From assembly GCA_023678885.1 (NCBI GenBank), contig CM042965.1:28191777-28255776 (forward strand): a DNA stretch of 64,000 nucleotides, read 5' to 3'. The notes beneath the pieces were generated by a model, which saw only the letters and a program-made list of their open reading frames with translations, made no database searches and was not told where the DNA came from. The translations under genes were made by a program, and so were the position numbers. Shown one piece after another: positions 1 to 11,400 of the stretch. This DNA is from Pogostemon cablin. Lineage: Eukaryota; Streptophyta; Magnoliopsida; Lamiales; Lamiaceae. Numbering within the stretch: the stretch's first letter is position 1; each line of letters starts with the position of its first letter.

Positions 1-20
1 ATGTACCTCCTGATTAGTTT

Positions 21-512
21 GTGCTCCTCACCGACGGGGGAGAGCATGAATGCTATGAAGAAGCAATTCATGGAGAACACAAAAACGAATGGTTAGAAGG
101 AATGCGAGATGAGATGAAGTCCTTGCATGAAAATGACACATTTAATCTGGTAAAACTACCTAAAGGGAAACATGATTTGAAGAATAAGTGGGTGTATAGG
201 ATAAAATAAGACAAACACACAGTAAAGTCATGATTCAAAGCTAGATTGGTTGTCAAAGGTTTCAGCTAGAAAATGGGAGTTAATTTTGAAAAAAAATCTC
301 TTCGGTTGTTAAAATATCTTCCATCTGTTTTGTGCTTGGTTTAGCAGCTAGCCTTGACTTAGAGATTGAGCAGAGGGATGTCAAAATCTATTTTCTTCAT
401 GGTGAGCTTGATAAAGAGATATACATGGTGCAACTTGAAGGTTTCAAGGTGAAAGGAAAAGAAGACCATGTGTGCAAACCGAAGAAAAGTCTCTACGGTT
501 TGAAGCAAACAC
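21..512 (+). pseudogene. copia reverse transcriptase, N-terminal part (broken)
   Basis: Copies RNA into DNA in the copia life cycle. Two fragments are recognisable. The first, at 21-206, has the typical start of copia RT (EWLEGMRDEMKSLHENDTF, then LPKGK and NKWVYRIK). The second, at 332-512, reads LAASLDLEIEQ, LHGELDKEIYM and KSLYGLKQT. Between them are a TAA stop near 207, a TAG near 268 and a frame change around 290-330, so no continuous protein can be made. The fragment stops at the solo LTR junction and resumes at 2187. The copia family assignment rests on these motifs and their order. Confidence 0.88.
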
Positions 513-2186
513 TAATGAGAGTGATAATTCACGTATTTTGAGCATCGATTTATGTGGAAATTGAGTACGATTTGGTTTACTATTAAGATAAATCGAGATA
601 TTTATGAAAAATCCACGAGTCAGATGCTACTAAGGCTATTTGAGCATATTTGTACAGAAAAACAAGTCTTAAGTGCTCGGAATAGGAAAACACGATTTTC
701 GAGGCAATTTCTGAGGCTTTCTCGACCTGAAGATGCGGTTCGACCAGGTTCAGATTGGTCGAACAAAGGAGATAAGTTGAACAGAGGAACTTTCAAGCGT
801 ACAGTGTGGTCGTTCGACCAACATGTTCTGCTCGACCAAGTGAAGTCAAGTCGGACACAGAGGCCAAGTCGAATGGTGAGCGTGGAAATGGGTTTCATCT
901 TACAGACATGTTGTTCGACCAGCATTCGACCAAGAGGTCGCATTCGACCAATTCTATTCTGGTCGAACGGCGATGTATCAGCTCTGAAAAGTCAGGGTTT
1001 TCACCTCCAGTGCATGCATGTGCATGTTTTTGACAAAAAAAGCCCAGTACAGGTCCATGAGGATAAGTAAGAAGTATAAAAAGGGGTGCCGATCATACCA
1101 AAAAGAGAGTTAGATTCCACATTCATCCTACACCACATCCAAACCCTAACTCCATCCGTAGGAGCGGTAGAGAGAGATTCGTGTAGCAAATCAAGTGAGA
1201 ACCAAGTAAAGATTCAAGACAGAGCGAGAAGCTACGACACACACATCTAAGGTTTACTTCGCAACTTAATCTATCTTGTAATTTTCAAGACTATGGGTAA
1301 GATCTATCCAATTATCATTAACATTCTTCAAATCGTTATGGGCTAGAACCACTTTGATAGTTCTAGGGTTATGAAGGTTTTTATCTAGTTAATTATACTT
1401 CCGTGTGTATACTCCATACAACACTACTTGTGGATTTATTTTATATAAGACTATGCTTTATTAATTCATACTTAGAGTTGTTTTGTGCATCATTAACTGT
1501 TATGTAGAGTCTGAATACATATCTTGGTTATTGATTGAGTGCGTTTACTGCTGAGCAGAATTTCATGTTATGATTCTAAGTGAGGGGATCGGAAGCTTCA
1601 TTAGAACTATCTTATATAATTACTTATTAATTGAATTGGATTCGGATTAGTAAGTAGGATAAAAAGGATAATTATATAGTACCTATAAAGAGAGATCATA
1701 TCGGGTTAGAGTACTAAGTGCACGGGAAATAATTAATACTGATAGTACCTAGAAAGGGGGGTGTAATTATAGCTCTTGCTCCAAAGTAATTCACACATGT
1801 TACATGCTTGTCTGCTTGTGTCTATAGAGTAGATTTGCATGGTTTAGTGATGCATCCATATTTCGCAAGGCAGAGTCAGACATTGACATACGGAAGGGAG
1901 ATAACTTAGTGAAACTGGATGGCTCGAAGAGCTACCTATCTTCTCACTTGAGCAACTCTCGTTTATTCTCTACTGTTATTTCTTTTAATTGCTATTTTAA
2001 TTAACTTTTTATTTATTACTTAATCATCATAACTTTATTGCCATATTAGTCTTAATAAGATTAGATTATATTAAATTAATAATAATACATCCTTTGGGTT
2101 CGATAATCACTTGGTCACTTATCAAAGCTACAATAGAATCCTTAACACTTGGGGATTAATATTGTGTGTTGAGAAAACACTCATCA
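513..2186 (+). mobile_element. Athila-family solo LTR inserted in copia RT, TSD AACAC
   Basis: A 1,674-bp sequence starting TAATGAGAGTG and ending CACTCATCA, flanked by AACAC at 508-512 and 2187-2191. It is clearly the same family as the LTRs of elements A and B: shared GGTTCGACCA-type array (about 724-965), TATAAAAAGG at 1075-1084, and a shared downstream R/U5 region. No internal element sequence remains, so it is a solo LTR, normally the product of recombination between the two LTRs of a full element. The first dinucleotide is TA instead of TG, consistent with age. ORFs inside it are chance readings of the array. Confidence 0.93.
1075..1084 (+). promoter_or_regulatory. LTR TATA box
   Basis: TATAAAAAGG lies about 110 bp downstream of the end of the TTCGACCA array and follows the block that precedes the TATA box in every Athila LTR of this window (a form of CCATCCTAGGTCC..AAGGAGAGCT). 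Confidence 0.6.
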
Positions 2187-3284
2187 AACACTTAGATTGT
2201 GGTATGAGAAATTTAAGTCAGTTATGGTGGAGCAAGGCTATAAGAAGACCATTTATGATCATTGTGTGTTTGTTCAGAAGTTCTCGGATGATGATTTCAT
2301 TATATTATTGCTCTATATTGATGATATATTGATTATTGGTAGGAATGTTTCAAGAATCGACAAGTTGAAGAAATAGTTGAGAAAATCCTTTTCCATGAAG
2401 GATTTGGGGCCAGCAAATAAAATTCTTGGTATTAAAATCACCAGATATAGAGAAAACAAGAAGGTGCACATGTCTAAGGAGAAATATATTGAGAAAGTGC
2501 TTGAAAAATTCAATATGAGCAAAGCTAAAATGGTTAGTTCTCCTCTTGCCATTGATTTTAAGCTCGGTGCTCATCATAGTCATTCTTCCGATGAAGAGAA
2601 TAAAGCAATGAGAAGATTCCAATATGATTAAGTCGTGGGAAACTTGATGAATGTAATGGTGTGTCGAGGCCAGACATAACTCATGCAGTTGGAATTGTTA
2701 GTCGTTATTTTTCTAATCCATAAAAGGAGCATTGTAATGCTGTTAAGTGGATAATGAGATATCTACGAGGTACATCTAGTTTGAGACTTACCTTTGTAGG
2801 TGGGAAGCTTAAGTAATTTGTCTACACCGACTTAGATATGAGATCAGATATGGATACCAGAAAGTCAATTTCTACCTATCTAGTAACATTTGCAGGTGGC
2901 ACTATGTCAAGGCAATCAAGATTGTAAATGTGTGTTGCACTCTTCACAATACAATCAAAGTACATCGCTACAACGGAAGCATGTAAAGAGGTGTTATAGT
3001 TCAAAAAGTTTATGAATGAGATTAGATTGAAGCAAGAAAGATATGTAGTATTTTGTGATAGTCAGAGTACTATCCATCTCAGCAAGAATGCTGCATTTCA
3101 TTCAAGACCGAAGCATATTCATGTGAGATGTCATTGGATGAGAGATGCCATCAATGATAAGTTGCTTGAGCTTGAAAAGATTCATACATATAACAATAGT
3201 GCTGACATGATGATGAAAGTATTGCCTAGAGAGAAGCTCGAGGTCTGTCGTGTCATAACCGTAATGACAAGTCTTTCCACATAA
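2187..3284 (+). pseudogene. copia reverse transcriptase C-terminal part and RNase H (broken)
   Basis: Continues the copia RT after the solo LTR. The joined frame reads on into WYEKFK, VMVEQGYKKT and the catalytic YIDD box (codons about 2314-2325) followed by ILIIGRN. Next come MKDLGPANKILGIKI, HMSKEKYIEKVLEKFNM and the RNase H region. That region includes YLRGT near 2761, ATTEACKE near 2970 and CDSQSTIHLSKNAAFHSRPK around 3055-3115. Stops occur near 2374, 2629, 2815, 2925 and 2997, with a frame change near 2635-2680. A dead copy. Confidence 0.88.
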
Positions 3285-3306
3285 TCGAAAAGAGGGAGAT
3301 TTGTTG

Positions 3307-4135
3307 TGTTGGGATTCCAAATGTATGGAGGAGCCCAATAACCAATAAGGTTGTAAAGCCCAAGTAAGCCTAATACTTGGTGTTATCTTTCCCTATAAGA
3401 TATTGAGAAGAGATAGAAGAAAAAGATTCGATAAAAATATAATTCACATTTTTTAGAGAGTCCAAGAGTAGAAATATTGCAGAAGCAATATCAGGAGTTT
3501 CAACCCTTAATCAAGCTAAAATTTTTCAGCATGTTCGGAACTTATTGAACTACATTTTGAACAGTGGAGATTATATTTGGAGCTTTATGTTGATGGGAAT
3601 AGGCCGAAAATAGAAGGTCAATTTTTTGGCGATTCAGTTCTGCGTAGTCGAGATTTAAGGATTGTTTCTCATAAATTAGCCATTGGATCGAGCTATAATT
3701 TGGGGAGCACATTCTGGGCACATAGAGGTTGATTCTAGATTGTAGAGATCAAGTTCTGAGGTTCCGAGAGTTGTGAACAGTGAACAGCAGTTGGTGTTGT
3801 CGGGTTAGATCTTTTTAATCTCATTGTTGTTATCAAGTATTGAGTATCTTTATACGTTTGTAGTAGAACATCTGTTGTGGCAGCTTGTAACACTTGGATT
3901 TTTACTCATAGTGAAGTGTTTTTAGTGAACTTCGGTCCCGTAGTTTTTACTCCTCACATTGAGGAGATTTTCCACGTTAAATTGCTTGTGTTGTGTTTTG
4001 GTGATTGCTTCATTTGTAGTATATTATATTCTTATTATTGTTTCCTACTAGATTCACACAAGAGAGGGATAATTGGTCATTCTACTGCATAGATGAATAC
4101 TTTGTTGTTTGATTATTCGTGTGTTTATCCCAACA
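3307..4135 (+). repeat. copia 3' LTR
   Basis: Begins TGTTGGGAT and ends ATCCCAACA, a perfect 9-bp inverted terminal pair, 829 bp long. It sits directly after the RNase H remnant and a purine-rich tract. The 5' LTR is outside the window, so the target duplication cannot be tested; the five bases after the LTR are CTTAA. An ORF at 3877-4092 lies inside the LTR and has no recognisable product. Confidence 0.85.
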
Positions 4136-4210
4136 CTTAATTCACTCATTTTCTATGTATTTTCTCTTCACAATCATTACTCTTTATCTCTTTTCTCTAA
4201 TACATTCTCT
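4136..4210. other. short spacer between copia LTR and solo LTR
   Basis: AT-rich, pyrimidine-rich sequence with no recognisable gene or repeat. It presumably belongs to the locus that received both insertions. Confidence 0.5.
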
Positions 4211-4215
4211 CACAT

Positions 4216-6237
4216 TGATGCGCATTTTCTTTGCATGCAAAATTAATCCCCGAGTATTAAGGATATCAGTTGCAGCTTAAGTAAGCAACCAAGTGAATTA
4301 TCGAACCCAAAGGACGGCGTATTATCAATTTAATTATTAACTAAATTAATTAAGACAAATTGGCAATAAAGTTGTGAATTTATTATAAACTACTAAACAA
4401 TGAATTAAAATAGCAAATAAAATAGCAGTAGAAGAATACGAAAGTGGATCAAGTAGGAGAATTGGTAGCTCTAGGATAATCCAGTTTTACTCATTAATCT
4501 CCCTTTCGTGTATCAATGTCCAACTCTGCCTTGTGGAATATGGACGCATCACTAAGCCATGCAAATGTAATCTATAGACACAAGTAAATAAGCGTGTAAC
4601 ACATGTGAATAACCTTGGAGCAAGAGATGTAACTTCACCCCCCTTTCTAGGTACTATCAGTATCAATTATTTTCCTCTAGGATTGGTACTCTAACCAGAT
4701 ATGATCTCCCTTTATAGGTACTATAAAATTAACCGCTTTATCCTGCTTACTAACCTGATTCAATTCAATTAATAAACATTCATATATAATAGTTCTAATC
4801 AAGATTTGGAGTCCCCTCACTTAGAATCATAACATGGAATCCTGTTCAGCAGTGAACGCGTTCAATCAATAAACAAGATGAACATTCAGATTCTATTCAA
4901 CAGTTAATGATGCACAAAATGACTCTGAATATGGATTAAAAATGCATAGTCATATATAAACTAAACCACAAGTAGTGTTGTACGGAGTATACATACGAAA
5001 GTTCAATTAATTCATAAAAATTTTCAAAAACCCTAGTTCCACCAAAAAGGCCCTAGCCCATGATGTTGCGAAGAACAATCATGGGTGTTGGATAGATCTT
5101 ACCCATAGTCTGGAAAATACAAGATAAATTAGAAAACAAATAAACCCTAGATGTGGGCATCATCGCGTCCTTCTCCGTCTTGAATCCTCCTCTTGGTTAT
5201 CCTTTTGATTCCACAGAAGAATCTTCAAAGTGATGGATGGATGGAGGAAAGGATGTGGATGATGGTTGGGGGTGATCCCCCCTTGTGGGGTGTAGGAAGA
5301 TTGTGTTATTTATTCCCAATCCAATTTTATGAATTATGATGTGATCTACATCCCCTTTTATACTTGTAAGCTCTCCTTATGGATCTTGGATGGGATTTTT
5401 ACGACGAAAACATATAGAAACATGCACTAGGGGTGTAAAATCGAATTTGGAGCTGTCCCAAGACTTTGGTTCGATCTATGGGCTTGGTCGAACCATTGTC
5501 GAATCAAAATCAGCGATTTTTCGCACTCCAGGCACGTGGTTCAACCATGGTTCGACCTCATGGCTGGTCGAACCACATCATTATGGTCGAACCACACGTT
5601 TACAATTTTCAGGCTGCTGGTTCGACCATGACACCATTGGTTCGACCACGACACCAGTGGTTCGACCACTGGTTCGGATCGAATCAGCTTGTGCAGTCTC
5701 ACTGTTTCGCGTATAACTTCCACATACGAGCTCAGATTTGAGTATTTTTGTGCTCACGTGATCCTCTCTTCCTTGGCATTCTATACATATACAGAACTCA
5801 CAAAAAATATAACATTTAAATATATAACAATTCATGCAAATTGGCACAGTAGTTCAGTTCGGCACAGCTTGCGCGACGTCACCATTTAGATCATAACTTT
5901 GACGTTTGGAATCCAATTGGGGTGTTCTTTATGCCAAAACGATCCAATATTCTTTGGATTTCCAACCATGTATCAGACTTCTAGTTCAGAGCTCCACACA
6001 AACATAGAATAATTACATAAATTGGACGTGTGTTTTTCAGTATTCAAGCACAAGTTGCACCTTTTTCCAACTTTGCACTTTTGATCATTTTTCCACCTAA
6101 AACATAATAAAACACCTCAAGTGCACCCTTTTCTCACATATATTGAATATAAGATACTTGTGCTAATATATGATAACAATTTCCATCAAAAAGGTGTTAA
6201 ATTGGACACTAAAACATGCTTATTTTCACTTTCATCA
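4216..6237 (-). mobile_element. Athila-type solo LTR, minus strand, TSD CACAT
   Basis: A 2,022-bp LTR in reverse orientation, from TGATGCGCATTTTC to TTTTCACTTTCATCA. CACAT occurs at 4211-4215 and again at 6238-6242. It belongs to the same LTR group as the nested solo LTR at 20228-22164 and the LTRs of element C (ends TGATGAGAGTGAAAATAAGCG / GCGCATCA in element orientation). It carries a TTCGACCA array at about 5466-5690, which element C's LTRs lack. The minus-strand TATA box is at 5356-5362. Overlapping ORFs at 5390-5889 are readings of the array and are not genes. Confidence 0.92.
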
Positions 6238-6242
6238 CACAT

Positions 6243-6546
6243 CAATTAATATTCTTTTACACATATCACCACATTCCTCTTACATATTAATTTAACATAA
6301 AATTAAAATCTATCATACCAAAAATCTAAAACAAACATAGATAACCAATATTCATGGTTTTAAAACACCTTATAAACATACCATTATGGTATCCATTGAG
6401 GATAGAGAAAGGGAGAAAATGTTGATTGAAGAGATATTATGTATTGTGTGAGTTAAGGATTAATAGAATTAGTAGGTGTATATTAAAATTTAGATGTAAA
6501 TTATAAAAATCTAAATCTGATATTTTTAAACTTGAAAGAAACATAG
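6243..6546. other. unassigned AT-rich spacer
   Basis: About 300 bp between two LTR insertions. I see no coding region and no terminal repeats. It is part of the target locus of element A and continues at 22298, on the far side of A. Confidence 0.5.
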
Positions 6547-6551
6547 CTTCT

Positions 6552-8241
6552 TGATGAGTGTGTAAATTCACGTGTTTCGAGCTCTGATTCATGGGATAAT
6601 GATGTAAGATTTGATCTTATGTCAAGATAAATCATGTGGTATAGTGTAAAGTCATGAATCAGGTGTGTTTGAGACCGTTTGAGTGGATTTTCGAAGGAAA
6701 ACGGACAAGAAGTGATCGGAACTAGAGAAAGGGTGCTGAAGAAGACCGGTTCGACCAAGCAGAAGACTGGTTCGACCAAGCAAAAAGCAGTTCGACTAGT
6801 ATCCCTAGTCAAACCAGCCATCGAAAAGTGGTTCGACCACGACACTGTGGTTCGACCAAGCCATTTGGTCGAACCGTGGTCAAACCTGAAGCATAAGTTT
6901 TTGCAGTTGTTGTTCGATCGGAAAGCTTCTGATTCGAGGTACCATTCAGGTCGAACTAGCAACCTAAAAGTGTTTTACAGGACGATTCGACCTGTGATTC
7001 GACCATGAAGAAATGATTCGACCAAGGCCTTTGGTCGAATTGATGCGGTGGACACAGCTGGATCTGTATTTTTACACCTTCAGTGCATGTTTTCACTCAA
7101 AAAGCCCATCCTAGGTCCGTAAGGAGAGCTAACAAGTATAAAAGAAAGTCCTTACGCAAGGGGAAAGAGAGCCATTCACCACCTTCATTCTACACTACAT
7201 CCGAAACCTTACCACAATCCACAAAGTTATGGAGAGAGATTCGTCTGTCGAATCAAGTGAGAACCAAGTAAAGATTCAAGATGGAGAGAGACGCGACGGT
7301 GCCCATATCTAGTGTTTACTTCGTATCTTAATTTATCTTGTAATTTTCAAGACTATGGGTAAGATCTATCCAACCACCCTGATTGTTCTTCGGTCAATCA
7401 TGGGCTAGAACCGCTTCGATAGTTCTAGGATTTATGAAGGTTTTATAAGTTAATTGAACTTCCGTGTGTATACTCCGTACAACACTACTTGTGGTTTAAT
7501 TTATACATGATTATGCATTTTTAATTCATACTCAGAGTTGTTTTGTGCATCATTAATTGCTATGTAGAGTCTGAATACATATCTTGATTATTGATAGAGT
7601 ACATTCACTGCTGAGCAGGATTCTATGTTATGATTCTAAGTGAAGAGATTCCGAAGTCTCATTATAACTATCTTATATAAATACTTGTTAATTGAATCGT
7701 ATTCGGGTTAATAAGTAGGATAAAGAGTATAACTTCATAGTACCTATAAAGGAAGATCATATCGGGTTAGAGTACTTAGTGCATGGAAAATAATTGATAC
7801 TAATAGTACCTAGAAAGGGGGTGAGTTATATCTCTTGCTCCAAGGATATTCACATGTGTCACATGCTTATTAACTTGTGTCTATAGAGATATTTGCATGG
7901 TTTAGTGATGCTTCCATATTCCACAAGACAGAGTCGGACATTGATACACGAAAGGAAAATTAATGAGTAAAACTGGATGGCCCGAAGAACTACCTATCTT
8001 CTCACTTATTCACTTTCGTTCGATCTCTACTGCTTACTTATTTTATTTTTCTTTTAATTATTTAGTTATTGGTTACTTAATCACACTACTATTTTGCCAT
8101 AGTAGTCTTAATACGTTAGAATATAATTAAGTTAATAATAATACGTCCTTTGGGTTCGATAATCACTTGGTCGCTTATCAAAGCTATAATAACATCATTC
8201 ATACTTGGAGATTAATAATGTGTGTTGAGAAACACTCATCA
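6552..8241 (+). repeat. element A 5' LTR
   Basis: 1,690 bp, TGATGAGTGTG to ACTCATCA. U3 carries a TTCGACCA/TGGTCGAA array (6749-7042), including an 11-bp perfect stem with a 5-nt loop at 6849-6875. A TATA box follows at 7137. The downstream part is shared with all other Athila LTRs here. ORFs at 6501-6962 and 6679-7008 are array readings. Confidence 0.93.
7137..7144 (+). promoter_or_regulatory. element A 5' LTR TATA box
   Basis: TATAAAAG, about 95 bp after the U3 motif array, at the position matching TATAAAAGG in element B (33808 and 46109). Probable Pol II core promoter of the element. Confidence 0.65.
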
Positions 8242-8247
8242 AGTTCT

Positions 8248-8265
8248 TGGCTCCGTTGCCGGGGA
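8248..8265 (+). promoter_or_regulatory. element A primer binding site (tRNA-Asp type)
   Basis: TGGCTCCGTTGCCGGGGA, six bases after the 5' LTR. It matches the complement of the plant tRNA-Asp 3' end with one mismatch (T for G at the fifth base). Elements B and C have the perfect version. This is the primer type known for Athila elements. Confidence 0.88.
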
Positions 8266-8354
8266 TGGCATTAATTATTAGTTTATAATTTCTAGTTTAG
8301 TTGAGACTATATTATTCTTGTCTTAAATTTCTAATGCTTATTTTTCTTAGGTGT

Positions 8355-9830
8355 ATGCTTACTAGATCAAAGGTAGGAGATTTATAGCCTTACGATCCGG
8401 AGATCGGAGCATCGTCGAGAAAGAAGAAGAAGAAGAATAAAAACGTAGAACCAATGGAGGCTCTTAATTTAAGAGTTGAAGTTGACGAGCTGAATCGGTA
8501 ATCAACTAAAGTTGCAACCGAATTTAACTTGGATGCAGAAGCAGTCTACATGGCGGGGAATCCGGATAATCTTCCCATCCGTGAAGCCTTTAAGAATAAT
8601 GGAGGAGGCAATGCAGGGCCGTTAGGATCAAGAGGGGTCGGAGCTGAGTTTGATCTACACCCTGCTCTTATCAGCATGATTGAAAGGAGTCCCCTCTCTA
8701 GGGGAACTTTGAAGATCCTCAGCAACATCTGAATAAGTTCCTTGGTTATGCAAGTACACAAAAGGATGCAGGAGCTCATGAAGATGCGAGAAGGATCATC
8801 TTGTTTAAGTTCTCGCTGAATAAAAAGGCGAGAGATTGGTACGATAATCTCAATGCTGCTGAATGCAATACCTGGGAGAAATTAAAATTGAAATTCTTGG
8901 AGTGTTACATGCCACCTTCAAAGGTGTTTAAGATAAAATAAGATATCAATCAATTTTCTATCCATGGTAATGAGAAGTTTCATGAGGCTTGGGACAGATT
9001 CAAGGACATGCTTCGAAAGTGTCAACAGCATGGGCTTTCTAAAGCTCAATACATCAGTATTTTCTATAATGGATTGGACTGTGATTGTCGAGTGTTGCTA
9101 GATGCTTCTTCTAATGGAGCATTGGTTACAAAGTCATTCATTGAGGCCGAAAAGCTCTTTGAGGACATTTCAATGAATTCAAGAGATTGGCCAACTGATA
9201 GAGTGAGAGGCACTAATGTTCTTGGAAAAGTAGCACAGGTTGAGCACACTATGGTGAAGTCAAGTAGAGAAGATGAGATCGTCTCAAGCTTGGCTAGTAT
9301 CAACAAGTTACTTGAATCTCAGCAAAAGCAGATTACTGACATAGCTCAGCGAGTACCAATTATGCAGCAGGACGTGTGTAATGAAAGAGCTAGACAAGAG
9401 AAAATGGAAGAGGCGTACTATGCCATGGGTCAAAGTATTCAAGGAACGAGGTTCCAAAATCATGGAAACCGGAATTATCAAGGGAACTACAATAATCGTG
9501 GTCCCCCGAGTAATTATCAACAATCAAGGAGGCCGGAGTTTTCATGGAGAGATCCTAATACAACAATACAACCTCTTCTTAATGTTGATCCGAGTGCTAA
9601 GATCGAAGAAGGAAAACCTAGTTTTGAGGATACGGTGAATAGGTACATGGTAAGGAATGATGCAAGAGTAGATCATCTCGAGGCCTAGATTGAAAAGAAA
9701 TTGATGCAAATCATGAGGATATTTCTAAGCAAATGAAGGACTTGACGTTGTTGATGGGGAAGATGACCGGGAATGTTAACCAATTGACGCAAACCGTGGA
9801 GAAAGGTAAGTTTCCATCGTAAAGTATAGC
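8355..9830 (+). pseudogene. element A gag (broken)
   Basis: Structural capsid-like protein of the Athila particle. The likely start is the ATG at 8355, just after a TTTTTCTTAG tract, matching the start at 35026 in element B. N-terminal features: a lysine-rich stretch, then FDLHPALISMIERSP, typical of the Athila gag core. The core continues with ARDWYDNLNAAECNTWEKL, EAWDRFKDMLRKC, HGLSKAQYISIFYNGL and a long C-terminal part rich in Asn, Gly and Gln (about 9440-9540). No CCHC zinc knuckle is visible. Breaks: TAG near 8382, TAA near 8500, a one-base deletion near 8707 (AGGGGAACT against AGGGGAATCT in B), TAA near 8939 and TAG near 9686. The longest open part is 9008-9688. Confidence 0.88.
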
Positions 9831-9927
9831 AAATTCGAAGTAGTGTCATGCAATCACGTTAAGATTTAGAACACAGTATGAGGGACTGATGATGCCGGAA
9901 GTGAGTTCCGAAGCTCTAAGTGCCCGA

Positions 9928-10250
9928 TTCGAATTCGATTTGACCAACATATATGGTCGAACCACACTGAGGAGGTCGAACCAGACACCTAGGCAACCTC
10001 TGGAGATCCCAGCTGAGTGGTTCGTCCACGACCTATTTAGTTCGACCAATCCCATTGGTCGAATCGGCCTGTCCAGAGCACTCTATTTTTTCAAAGGCGC
10101 TATTCAACCACGATCATCACGGTTCGACCAACCCTGTTGGTTAAACTGTGGTCGAACTAGCATGTCCGGGGGAGAACAAACTCATTGAAGCGCGGTTTGA
10201 CCATTACTTGCCTAGTTCAACCAGCACGCCTGGTCAAACACTAGATGAAC
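9928..10250 (+). repeat. TTCGACCA array in element A gag-protease linker
   Basis: Repeated half-sites of the TTCGACCA / TGGTCGAA type in both orientations, spaced roughly 15-40 bp, inside the stretch that should be coding between gag and protease. The same array type is in U3 and after pol. Element B has it at 36613-36945 and element C at 29636-30040. Confidence 0.8.
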
Positions 10251-10259
10251 CACGTCGTT

Positions 10260-11294
10260 CGGTACCTTTTTCCGCGCCGAATGCATTACTTGATATTGAT
10301 GCCACTCCAGAGTCACCCAAAGAGCAGAATAATGAGCTTATAGAGGAAAAAAATTGGAAAGAGCAAAGAGATTGAGAGCCGAAAAGGATAAGGCGGAGAA
10401 GGTTGAACGTGATGAATGGGGGATTCCCAAAATTAAGATACCTCCTCCATTTCCTTTCAAGCTAATGAAGAAGGGATTGGAAGAAAAGTTCAAGAAGTTT
10501 TCAGATATCATAAACAAGATAAGCTTGAGCATTCCTTTCTCTGAAGCACTCTTAGAGATGCCATATTATGCCCGCTTCCTAAAGGATATACTTTTGAAGA
10601 AGAGAAGCTTGAACGGAATTGAAATTGTGAATTTGTCTAAGAACTGCAGCTCGATCATACAGAGGAAGCTGCCAGAGAAGTTAAAGGATTCAGGAAGCTT
10701 CACTATTCTATGTGAGATTGGGAAGGGGCCGGCACGACTGGCCTTGTGAGATCTTGGGGCAAGCATCAATTTGATGCCCTTGTCGATATTTCAAAGCTTC
10801 GTTTGGGAGTGTTAACTCCTACAATGGTTGTTCTACAACTAGTGGATCGGTCTATGACTTTTTGTAAAGGGATGATTGAAGATGTTCTAGTGAAAGTAGA
10901 GAAACAAGTCTTTCCTATGGACTTTCTTGTATTCGAGATGGAGGATGACAAGGATAATGTCCCCCTTACCTTAGGGAGACCATTCCTTGCTACGGATGGA
11001 GCTATGATTAATGTGAAAAAAGGCAAGCTACGGCTGTGCATGGATAAAGAAGAGGTGTTGTTCAACCTTGATAAAGTAATGAAGATGCCGATGGAGATGC
11101 AGTGTCACAACATCGATGTGGTGGAGGAGATCATGAAGGAAGATATGTCTTTGATCCTTTCTAAGGAACCCTTGGAGACATGCATTGCGGAATCTCTTAC
11201 TTTTCTCACCACCGAGCTAGATGAGCTCTCCAAGGAGGTATGTATTGAATTTCTAGAAAACCTACTTGCTTTGGGTAATGACAGGTATGAATAA
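10260..11294 (+). pseudogene. element A protease region (broken)
   Basis: Aspartic protease domain that would process the polyprotein. A conserved lead-in around 10354-10749 (EWGIPKIKIPPPFPF, SIPFSEALLEMPYYARFLKDI) is followed by the active-site segment LGASINLMPLS at about 10752-10785. The Cys codon just before the catalytic Asp is TGA here (10747-10749; TGC in B). One base is lost in CAAAGCTT (CAAAAGCTT in B), which shifts the frame. The frame then reads VEKQVFPMDFLVFEMEDD and LGRPFLAT, the typical Athila protease C-terminal part. A further stop is near 11292. Compared with B it keeps 23 extra codons (10593-10661). Confidence 0.85.
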
Positions 11295-11400
11295 AAAGGA
11301 CCAAGTTTGAAGAGGTGAAGTGGACTAGAAAATACTTGCCTTTGGATAGAGAAAGCACAATCAAAGAAGAAAAGGAGGAGTTGAAACCACTACGGAGCAC

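Larger units (their letters stand above)
1..4135 (+). mobile_element. Ty1/copia retrotransposon, 5'-truncated by the window edge, decayed
   Basis: The right part of a copia element enters from the left edge. It contains reverse transcriptase and RNase H remnants followed by a purine-rich tract (about 3288-3302) and a 3' LTR. The coding part has many stops and frameshifts. It is split by a later Athila solo LTR at 513-2186; removing that insert plus one AACAC copy rejoins the RT reading frame exactly. The 5' LTR, gag and integrase lie outside the window. This is one of the older insertions here, because it is heavily mutated and serves as target for another element. Confidence 0.9.

Noticed and set aside
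5390..5889. Cluster of long overlapping ORFs on both strands
   Set aside because: They read through the TTCGACCA array of a solo LTR. The palindromic motif lacks stops in several frames, so ORFs arise by chance.
6749..7042. CRISPR-like array (short regular repeats)
   Set aside because: Units occur in both orientations with irregular spacing in plant LTRs. There are no constant-length spacers and no cas genes.
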